Positions 25,101-30,471 of a DNA stretch of 30,471 nt are shown piece by piece. A program made the position numbers and the translations under genes. The notes beneath the pieces are model-generated. The model did not search any database, had not been told where the DNA came from, and worked only from the letters and a program-made list of their open reading frames with translations. Position 1 is the first letter of the stretch. Every line of letters starts with the position of its first letter. Source of the DNA: Pseudomonadota bacterium (GTDB taxonomy: Bacteria > Pseudomonadota > Alphaproteobacteria > Rhizobiales > Rhizobiaceae); assembly GCA_023390055.1 (NCBI GenBank), contig JAEWDP010000048.1:1-30471 (forward strand), given 5' to 3'.

Positions 25101-28100
25101 GGTCTCCAGCGACATTTCGAGCATGCCGGCACTTGTGGCAATGGTCGTGCCGATGGTCGTGACCTGATCCGACATCAGTTCGGCAATATGGTCGCGTGCC
25201 TTGGTCAGTGCCGAGGAGATGCTGTTGCTACGGTCCTCAAGGGTCGCGCGGATCTGATCGTAACTGGAACTGAACGTTTCCTCAAACTGCTGATTTGCCG
25301 AGGCGATACTGTCGGTAAACTGCTGGTGGCCGAGGCCGATGGTGGCAGCGATTCGTTCCTGACCCGTACCGATTGCCGTCTCGATCCGCTCTGCACTGTC
25401 CGACAGGATTTCTTCAAACTGTTTCGAGCTGTCACCGAGAATGCTGCCGACGCGATCGGAGATATCGTTGATCGATCGTTCAATCCGGTTGCCGGCTTCT
25501 GCTGCCGCATTGCTCAGGAGCCCGGCCTTGTCATCGAGAATGCCGGCGATACGATCTTCGCCAAGGGCAAAGGATGTCCCGATCTCCATCGCCTTGTCGT
25601 TAAAGATCTCGTTGATCCGCGCGCCATTGGCGGCAATCGTCTGGCTGAGATCTGCGATCCGGCGATCCATTCCTTCGCCGATACGCTGTTCGCCCTGCTC
25701 GATATGGCTGGCAATCAGGGTTGCACGCTCATCGAGCGCAGCGGCAAGGCGCTCGGGTGTGTCGGCAAGATTTGAAAGAATGCCGGTGATGCGATCCTCG
25801 CCAAGGGCAAGGGACGTCCCGATCTCCATCGCCTTGTCGTCAAAGATCTCGTTGATACGATCACCATTGGCGGAAATTGTCTGGGTGAGATCGGCAATAC
25901 GACGATCCATTCCTTCGCCAATGCGCTGCTCGCCTTGTGCGATATGGCTGGCAATCAGGTTTGCGCGTTCATCGAGCACATTGGAGAGACGCTCGGGTGT
26001 GTCGGCAAGATTGCTGAGTATGCCGGTGATGCGATCTTCGCCAAGGGCAAAGGCGGTGCTGATTTCCAGGGTTTTGTCATCAAGAAGTTCACCGAACCTC
26101 TCACCGTTGGCATTCAGTGTCTGGGCCAGGTTTCCGACCCTCTGATCAAAGCCTTCTCCGAGGCGTCGCTCACCTTCCTGGAGGTGATGTGCAATCGTTG
26201 CCGTCCGCTCGTCGAGCAGGTTCGCCAGCCGCTCCGGCGCATCAGATACGGCGCTCTCGATCGCAGCGGTCTTCTGCGCCAGGGTGTCGGACAGCCGATC
26301 ATGGCCACTTTCAAGTGCCGAGATGACGGCCTGGGACCGTTCACCCAGTGCCTCTTCGAACTTTGTGCGTGTTTCGCTGAGTGCGCCGATCAGAGCCGAA
26401 CCGCGTTCAGCCAGAACGGTGTCGATGACTTCATGCGTTGTTCCAAAGGCATTGCTGATTTCGCTGGTGCGGGCGGCGAGCGCGCTGTTCAGTTCGCGCG
26501 AGCGGGCCTCGAGCATGGAATCGAGGACTTCCTGACCCGTACCGAGCGCTGTTGCCAGGGCGAAGGACTGGTCGGTAAGGGCGCCGCCGATGCGGTCGAT
26601 GCTGCTGCTGAGAATACCCTCGATGGATTCTGACCCGCCCGCCATTGTTTCGTTGATCCGCCCAAGGCTGTGCATGAGCTTGCTGTCGAGGCTGCCGGCA
26701 CGTTCGTCGAACGCGTTTGCGAACTCCGACAGTCGATCATCGAACGTGGTGCTGAGCTGACCGACAGTCGTTTGCAGCCGCTCCTCGAAGAGACCGGTGC
26801 GAAGGTCGATGTCCATGGCGGCCTCATCAGCCGCAGATTGAAGACTCTGGCGGAACGAGGCGCCCTTGTCGTTGAGGGACTGGCTGAGAGACGTGATGAC
26901 GTGGTCCAGCGATCCTGTAATGGAGCGCTCGCCTTCTGAAAGGCCTTCGGTAATTTCGCGCGTACGTGCAACGAGCGTCTCGTTGAGCTGACGTGTCCGT
27001 TCGGCAAGCGCTGCGTTGAGTTTTTCCGTATTGGCATCGAGTGTCGACGCGCGCGTCTCGAATTCGCCAAGCAGCGCCTGTCCCCGTTCCGCAAGTGACA
27101 TCGACAGGTATTCGAGGCGGGTGTCGAATTCGTTGGCAAGCGCAATTCCGGACGAACTCAGCGTCTGGACAAGGTCCTCGGCCTTGGCCGACAGGAGTGT
27201 GCCCAGCGCGTCGGTTGCGGCGTTGGTTCTTTCGGTCAACGCTGCGGCCCGGGTATCGATCATCGAGGCGAAAGCCTCGCCCGAGGTTGCCAGACGGATG
27301 GAGATCTCCTCCGTCGCCAGTGATAGTTCTTCCTTCAATTCCTCGTGTGCGCCGACAATCGAGGAACGGATGCGCTCTGCATGATTGACGATGGCGTCAC
27401 GTTCCGAACCGAGTTCGTGTACCAGGCCGCGTACCCGCAGCTCATTGTCTGCATAGCTCCGTTCCAAGGCGTTGACTTCGGAGTGGACAAGTGTCTCAAG
27501 CTCGGTGGCACGCGCGATGGTACGCTCGATACCTTCGTTCATCGCCGAAACTTCCCGCCGGACAGCCTGACCGACACTCATGATCCGCTCGGAGGCAACC
27601 GTTTCCGGTTCGGAAAGGCGCAATGCGACTTCGGTCATTGAACGTGCGGCGTTGCGCAGATCCTGTGCGCGCGCCATCATCATGGCAAATGCGAAGAACA
27701 ACATGATGGGGACGACGATGCCGACCAGAATGGCGACGATGCCGGGTATCGCCACGAGATTGGCGATGGATCCGATCTGCCAGAGTTGATTGCCATAGAG
27801 CAGATGTGCAAGGCCGACGCCGCCGATGGCCCACAATGCCGATATGATGGTGGCGTTGCGCAACGAAGAACGCATCGTTCCGCGTTCGAGCGACTTCAGC
27901 ATGCTGACCGAACCGCGACGACTGCTGTCGTTGGCAGCTTCGAACGCGGGTGTACGGGCGACGGGTTCGTTCGGGGGCGTACGCGGCGCTTGCGCCTGAC
28001 TGTCGTGGCGGTCTGCGGCGGCGTCTTGATATGACTTTGACACTTTGGCCTCCGAAACGGTCGAGACCTGTTCGCGAGGCTTGTCGTGCTCGTCAATGAA

Positions 28101-28175
28101 GTCGATCTTCAAAGCGTCTTCCAGTGCCTGGAATGCAGTTTCATCGATCGTTTCACTCGTGGTCTTCTTTGCCAT
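22128..28175 (-). CDS. gpr: Giant coiled-coil growth pole ring (GPR/RgsE-like) membrane protein
   Basis: This 2015-residue protein matches what is known of Agrobacterium GPR (about 2,100 residues, apolipoprotein-like) and its Sinorhizobium counterpart RgsE, which form a ring at the growing pole and are needed for unipolar growth. Residues 1-100 are acidic and disordered. Two membrane helices lie at ~108-127 and ~138-168. About 1600 residues of helical repeats rich in Ala/Glu/Arg/Ser follow (units such as LDERATLIASHI and GEDRITGIL). A Pro-rich linker (VSQPVPTPPVQAPAPAAARP) leads to a conserved C-terminal domain of ~115 residues (LWRRYQRGERDVFTRRLY). Automatic tools often call such proteins kinesin or apolipoprotein A; there is no motor P-loop. 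GAGGCG precedes the ATG. The identification is by architecture and memory, not alignment. Confidence 0.85.
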   Translation of the reverse strand: MAKKTTSETIDETAFQALEDALKIDFIDEHDKPREQVSTVSEAKVSKSYQDAAADRHDSQAQAPRTPPNEPVARTPAFEAANDSSRRGSVSMLKSLERGTMRSSLRNATIISALWAIGGVGLAHLLYGNQLWQIGSIANLVAIPGIVAILVGIVVPIMLFFAFAMMMARAQDLRNAARSMTEVALRLSEPETVASERIMSVGQAVRREVSAMNEGIERTIARATELETLVHSEVNALERSYADNELRVRGLVHELGSERDAIVNHAERIRSSIVGAHEELKEELSLATEEISIRLATSGEAFASMIDTRAAALTERTNAATDALGTLLSAKAEDLVQTLSSSGIALANEFDTRLEYLSMSLAERGQALLGEFETRASTLDANTEKLNAALAERTRQLNETLVARTREITEGLSEGERSITGSLDHVITSLSQSLNDKGASFRQSLQSAADEAAMDIDLRTGLFEERLQTTVGQLSTTFDDRLSEFANAFDERAGSLDSKLMHSLGRINETMAGGSESIEGILSSSIDRIGGALTDQSFALATALGTGQEVLDSMLEARSRELNSALAARTSEISNAFGTTHEVIDTVLAERGSALIGALSETRTKFEEALGERSQAVISALESGHDRLSDTLAQKTAAIESAVSDAPERLANLLDERTATIAHHLQEGERRLGEGFDQRVGNLAQTLNANGERFGELLDDKTLEISTAFALGEDRITGILSNLADTPERLSNVLDERANLIASHIAQGEQRIGEGMDRRIADLTQTISANGDRINEIFDDKAMEIGTSLALGEDRITGILSNLADTPERLAAALDERATLIASHIEQGEQRIGEGMDRRIADLSQTIAANGARINEIFNDKAMEIGTSFALGEDRIAGILDDKAGLLSNAAAEAGNRIERSINDISDRVGSILGDSSKQFEEILSDSAERIETAIGTGQERIAATIGLGHQQFTDSIASANQQFEETFSSSYDQIRATLEDRSNSISSALTKARDHIAELMSDQVTTIGTTIATSAGMLEMSLETQQDALRSVIDGAGTDLDQKLNLTAGDIANKLNVAAQEITRSADEFSGRIEQTVGSVAAALNDTGGRIETTFGGLEGRIREELTSVTDLVDGAGRTIGDTLAQRTADLERVSQEAQERIAGTMDTGAARFDERLSTMDRALSIGLDNVTRTIEGKAAGLANSLREAVSAAAQDMDSEAMRSAATLARAGSEFTEELSSRNAEFNRSLEERSGEIVERISDTQNRLAGQAATVAQAFSEAGNAIVSKVAEADQLVKMQVSAISSAISEAEHALQERGGLLHGTLTETASELHQAMDAVDKALAARGDTIRAALDSRARDLNSMLASRTTELSRLIEEQAKPVVEQYADASRSASEQIAAAARESTERLVAAAQESTSKIHDENSALVDAIAARTNEALSALGQRAENTAGAISAVERSLSGSVNSLIDRLSESNSGIADLIHHAAEGITSAAEQATQRLAGVDEKLDATATRFAESATNAAEMVSGSSRLLENNIDRLASISGQTLNQVGGIVGRFDEHSKVLAQASELLGAAQSNLANTLDERQTALRNLSVGLVKRSEEIEVTMRNLSTLVDGSFERAEGRAAQVATHLREGLQGAFTDIGRTLGETQHRADVTAQAMRGSLLGASEEANRAIDAAMSDAEQRAKGLSERIRSGVESSLSDVERMLGDASNRSDSTAAHLREALRKSVEDAVARFAGATDEIRNSAEQIREELDSTRSELKRGAFDLPEEAKENAAAMRRAVAEQIKALQDLSQLVGRSAVQLEVSQPVPTPPVQAPAPAAARPQPATSPILSPQTPVQPRTELLSTGLRGGLNLNRSGQEQARKTETAPGSQEGGWISDLLRGASREDASGSSARQAPRPVDPAARGNGDNRNPRHMVESLNSLSVDIARAIDHDASVELWRRYQRGERDVFTRRLYTLKGQQTFDEIKRKYEREPEFRTAVDRYIADFEKLLADVARTDRDKSVTQSYLTSDTGKVYTMLAHAAGRFR
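25515..26234 (-). repeat. Three tandem 240-base (80-residue) repeats within the GPR-like gene
   Basis: Three consecutive units (26234-25995, 25994-25755, 25754-25515) each encode 80 residues beginning ERL and containing GE-R-GEG and ALGEDRI-GIL. The DNA words cgccaagggcaa and ccattccttcgcc recur at exactly 240-base spacing. By hand, units 2 and 3 share about 59 of their first 70 residues; unit 1 is more diverged, and unit 3 departs in its last ten residues. This points to recent duplication within the coiled-coil body. Confidence 0.85.
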
Positions 28176-28640
28176 GCGGTTACGCCTCGCTACACACTCG
28201 CCCGGCGATGTCGTCGCGGATCCCCCCCCGCCTTCGTGGATCCGGTCGAAACATGCCTGCCGGAAAGCCGCGCCATCATGGCGTCGGCATTTCCCGTTTC
28301 ATTCACACTTGGATGGCCTTTTTTCAAACGGATGATAAGGAATACTTACCACCAGACCATCCCCTTGGGACGGCTTCAGTGTCCCGCCATTCCAAGCGTC
28401 CTGTAGTGGCACATCTTGGGTGCCTAAACAATTCAACGCGCATCTTCTGCGGCTGAGCTCATTTCGGTTATTAACAGAATTTAAACCATAAAAAGAGCCG
28501 AAAGTCCCAGAAATCAAGGATATTCGTCGAAATTAACCATAGTACGAGATTCAGACCAAGATTGTGCCGGAATTTAACGCGATAGAGCGCGGGTCCCGGC
28601 AAGATCGGGACAGTTGCGTATCTGAAGGATCTTGAGCGAG
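28176..28640. promoter_or_regulatory. Divergent GPR/HPt intergenic region with CtrA-like motifs
   Basis: This 465-base region contains no gene I can support. It must hold the promoters of both the giant GPR-like gene and the HPt gene. Within it lie TTAA-N6-TTAA (28471-28484), running on into AAACCAT, and a perfect TTAACCAT (28533-28540). Both resemble the binding motif of the cell-cycle regulator CtrA. The stretch 28470-28560 is clearly AT-richer than the flanking genes, as expected of a promoter. I see no tRNA, terminator or repeat element. Confidence 0.5.
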
Positions 28641-29009
28641 ATGGCTGTTCCTGTTTTTGCATTTGAGGTGCCGGTTAACGAAAGACCGGTCTGTCCATCG
28701 AGATCACGGCCGATTGATCTCGTCCATCTGGCCAACCAGACGATGGGTGACAAGGCATTGGAAATCGAGGTGCTGCAGATGTTTGCGCGCCAGGCGCGCA
28801 AAACCTTGAGAGAAATGGCTGAAACCGATCGTGCGGGCATTGTTGCTGCAGCCCACCGCCTGAAAGGCTCGGCAAATTCCGTCGGCGCCTTTGGTGTTGC
28901 CGATGTCGCGACCCGGATCGAGGAAAAGGGGCCCGAGGCGGTTCTTTTGGCGAAGCTCAGTGCGAGTGTCGTCGAAGCCGAGAACTTCATTCTCAAGCTT
29001 TGCCGCTGA
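28641..29009 (+). CDS. Orphan HPt (histidine phosphotransfer) domain protein
   Basis: This 122-residue cytoplasmic protein is essentially one HPt domain. The phosphorylatable His72 lies in AAAHRLKGSANSVGAFGVAD, the standard HRLKG-SA motif, within a predicted four-helix bundle (LEIEVLQMFARQARKTLREM; ATRIEEKGPEAVLLAKLSAS). About 25 residues precede the bundle. An in-frame TTG at 28632 is open, but the ATG at 28641 with AAGGAT (28625-28630) upstream is more likely. HPt proteins relay phosphate between hybrid kinases and response regulators; no kinase or receiver gene is in the window, so its partners are unknown. It shares a promoter region with the GPR-like gene, and the ferredoxin follows after ~116 bases. 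Confidence 0.88.
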   Translation: MAVPVFAFEVPVNERPVCPSRSRPIDLVHLANQTMGDKALEIEVLQMFARQARKTLREMAETDRAGIVAAAHRLKGSANSVGAFGVADVATRIEEKGPEAVLLAKLSASVVEAENFILKLCR

Positions 29010-29125
29010 AGGGCTGTCTTGATCACCATTGCGATCAAGGGTCGGACAACCTATGTTGAATGGCTGGCGGATGTGTTCGACGAGCGGTCCGCTATGCCAG
29101 ACTGTTCTTATCGGATTTCCAGCTT

Positions 29126-29446
29126 ATGACGAAATTGACGATCGTCGCCTTCGACGGAACGCGCTTCGATATTGATGCGAGCAACGGGTCGACGGTGATG
29201 GAAAATGCTGTCCGCAACTCGGTGCCCGGGATCGATGCGGAATGCGGAGGTGCATGCGCCTGTGCCACCTGTCATGTCTATGTGGATGAGGCCTGGGCCG
29301 AAAGGGTCGGCCCGCCCTCCGCCATGGAAGAAGACATGCTGGACTTTGCCTACGAGTTGAAGCCGACCTCGCGGCTGTCGTGCCAGATCAAGGTGAGCGA
29401 TGATCTCGACGGTCTTGTCGTCAATGTACCTGAACGACAGGCCTGA
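29126..29446 (+). CDS. [2Fe-2S] ferredoxin, adrenodoxin type
   Basis: This is a 106-residue electron carrier. The cluster ligands are Cys40, Cys46, Cys49 and Cys86 (AECGGACACATCHVY, then RLSCQIKV), the C-x5-C-x2-C-x36-C spacing of adrenodoxin/putidaredoxin-type ferredoxins; an extra Cys44 lies in the loop. EEDMLDFAYELKPTSRLSCQ is the family's conserved acidic partner-binding region. Upstream frame extends to 29060, but the ATG at 29126 starts directly at the first beta strand (TKLTIVAFDG). In bacteria such proteins serve cytochrome P450s, Fe-S assembly (Fdx) or ring hydroxylases; no partner is adjacent, so the role stays open. Confidence 0.93.
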   Translation: MTKLTIVAFDGTRFDIDASNGSTVMENAVRNSVPGIDAECGGACACATCHVYVDEAWAERVGPPSAMEEDMLDFAYELKPTSRLSCQIKVSDDLDGLVVNVPERQA

Positions 29447-29732
29447 AGTCGCGCACGACCGTCTTGCCTTCGTCGATGTGGCATGGCGGCCAGGTACACG
29501 GGTGGCTCAAAGGCCGAAGATCGAAACGGCTTTTCGTTTGCTGATGATACCGTGTGGCCAAGCGCAGTAGTGGAGGGTGCATCATGCGGCATCAAGCCGG
29601 TGAAATCCCGTTGCGCCTTCCGTTCAGCCCGGCTCGTCGCAGTCCACCCGCTCAGAACATGGACCAAGTGACGTCCGTCATTGCCAAGCCACGGGGCAGG
29701 CCGGGCAGAACAGCCTTTGTCAGCTGGAACCG
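29447..29732. other. Intergenic stretch without recognised features
   Basis: These 286 bases separate the convergent ferredoxin and DUF922 genes. Short open frames cross it but lack ribosome-binding sites and recognisable protein character. I see no clear terminator hairpin, repeat or RNA gene. Confidence 0.4.
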
Positions 29733-30347
29733 TTATTCTTTCTGCATCCGGTATTTCAGGAGGCGCATTATCCGATGGTCGAAATTCTTCGATTCCACCC
29801 TGTCAAAGCGTAACTGGTCGCGATCGTGGGCCTCCAGGACACGCTTGGTCGTCAGACCGACCTTGCGCTCCAGTTGGGCGCAGCTTTTTGCAGGGCGCAG
29901 CTTGAGCAGCTCATCTTCCAGCTTGCGCGCAAACTGGCGGGCGATTTCCGCATGCCGCTCCTCGTGCCTCTTGATATCTGAAGAAAGCGTATCCCAGATG
30001 AAGCGAAGATCCTGCTTGGCGCGACGCCGATTCTTCCAGCGCGGCAGGATCAGATGCGTTTCCAGTGTAATGCTTGCATTGCCCACCGTGCAGCGTTTTC
30101 CCCGTTCGACATAGGTCACTTCGCCACCGAACTTGATTTCAGTTGCCCCGGGATGGCGATGGCCTGTCGTGTTTGTCACGGGACCGCGTCGCTCCAGTTC
30201 CCTGTCGAGTTCCTCGGCAGTCCTGCCGCCGATATCGAAATATCCATAGGTCTTACGGATCAGGGGATCGGCAACCGCCATGCTGGAAAACATGCAAAAG
30301 ACAAGCAGTCCCCCCATGATACGGTGGAACCTGGAAATCAGCGACAT
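29733..30347 (-). CDS. DUF922 family putative secreted Zn-dependent protease
   Basis: This 204-residue exported protein has a signal peptide (RIMGGLLVFCMFSSMAVA, cleavage near VADP). The HExxH zincin motif is present as HEERHAEIA with His128, Glu129 and His132, the key feature of the DUF922 predicted secreted Zn-dependent protease family. The preceding text YGYFDIGGRTAEELDREL and the WKNRRRAKQDLRFIWDTL region before the motif also fit. Proteolysis in this family is predicted from the motif rather than shown. An internal ATG at 30317 is also possible. It stands alone and converges on the ferredoxin gene. Confidence 0.85.
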   Translation of the reverse strand: MSLISRFHRIMGGLLVFCMFSSMAVADPLIRKTYGYFDIGGRTAEELDRELERRGPVTNTTGHRHPGATEIKFGGEVTYVERGKRCTVGNASITLETHLILPRWKNRRRAKQDLRFIWDTLSSDIKRHEERHAEIARQFARKLEDELLKLRPAKSCAQLERKVGLTTKRVLEAHDRDQLRFDRVESKNFDHRIMRLLKYRMQKE

Positions 30348-30375
30348 TCTTGGGCCACGGCATAATCATCAATCG

Positions 30376-30471
30376 TTAACGGCATAGTAACTGTTCACGA
30401 TAGTCCCGGTCGAGCGAGGCACGAAGCCTCTTGCGCTTGATCGACTTCTTCATCGGATCCAGCTTCATAAT
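30376..30471 (-). CDS. Possible C-terminal end or short ORF at the right edge
   Basis: The minus strand is open from the window edge to a TAA at 30376-30378. From the ATG at 30466-30468 it would encode 30 residues, very basic at first (MKKSIKRKRLRASLDRDYRE). The frame continues off the edge without a stop, so it could be the tail of a larger gene or a small basic protein. I do not recognise it; too little is visible for a firm call. Confidence 0.3.
   Translation of the reverse strand: MMKLDPMKKSIKRKRLRASLDRDYREQLLCR

Noticed and set aside
25515..26234. Direct repeats as a CRISPR array or mobile element
   Set aside because: The repeats are in-frame, 240 bases long, without spacers or terminal inverted repeats, and encode a coiled-coil unit.
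22602..26633. Several 200-400 codon plus-strand frames opposite the GPR-like gene
   Set aside because: They are Cys/Arg-rich or Ser/Arg-rich shadows of the coiled-coil repeats, with no ribosome-binding sites or known motifs.
22128..28175. Reading the giant protein as a kinesin motor or a phage tape-measure/adhesin
   Set aside because: No nucleotide-binding P-loop of a motor is visible, there are no phage genes nearby, and the membrane helices plus repeat layout fit GPR/RgsE better.
29018..29039. CTTGATC/GATCAAG inverted repeat after the HPt gene
   Set aside because: Only a 7-bp stem with an 8-base loop and no T run; too weak to call a terminator.

Overview
The window looks like a chromosomal segment of an alphaproteobacterium of the order Hyphomicrobiales, most likely Rhizobiaceae. 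This rests on a giant growth-pole-ring (GPR)-like protein, the pairing of a cobalamin-riboswitch bluB with a two-domain Dme-type malic enzyme, DUF2270 and DUF922 proteins, and a moderately high GC content with rhizobial codon habits. I see no tRNA, rRNA, insertion sequence, prophage or CRISPR array. It reads as ordinary core chromosome with a strong cell-envelope flavour.

Layout, left to right. (1) 1-1445: a truncated TPR/SAM methyltransferase (minus) diverges from a DUF2270 membrane protein (plus). (2) 1520-4007: a minus-strand polar amino-acid ABC importer (binding protein, then two permeases) with a strong hairpin after the binding-protein gene and no ATPase gene in the run. (3) 4339-7084: a secreted OmpA-domain protein with a long Pro/Glu-repeat linker, its terminator, and a GFA/CENP-V zinc protein. 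(4) 7060-9030: an LTA-synthase-type phosphoglycerol transferase (minus). (5) 9173-14977: nadE, a cobalamin riboswitch plus bluB, a small secreted protein (minus) and the malic enzyme (minus). (6) 15140-17095: an LpxH-like metallophosphoesterase and a DgcA-like epimerase (minus). (7) 17203-21215: a four-gene Mla-type lipid transport operon (STAS-permease, ATPase, MCE protein, auxiliary lipoprotein). (8) 21464-22092: a VOC protein and a terminator-like hairpin. (9) 22128-29446: the 2015-residue GPR-like protein (minus), diverging from an orphan HPt protein and an adrenodoxin-type ferredoxin (plus). (10) 29733-30471: a DUF922 putative protease (minus) and a possible ORF end at the right edge.

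How the genes fit together. Several products act at the envelope: the OmpA-type peptidoglycan-binding protein, the phosphoglycerol transferase, the LpxH-like hydrolase, the Mla lipid pathway and the GPR-like polar scaffold. BluB makes the lower ligand of cobalamin and sits behind its own B12 sensor. The GPR/HPt intergenic region carries CtrA-like TTAA motifs, which hint at cell-cycle control of polar growth. I did not find a convincing wholly new system. The points most worth following are the 80-residue tandem repeats in the GPR-like protein, the CtrA-like sites, the ATPase-less importer, and the secreted protein next to bluB, which looks like a DUF2865 relative lacking its central Cys-rich segment.
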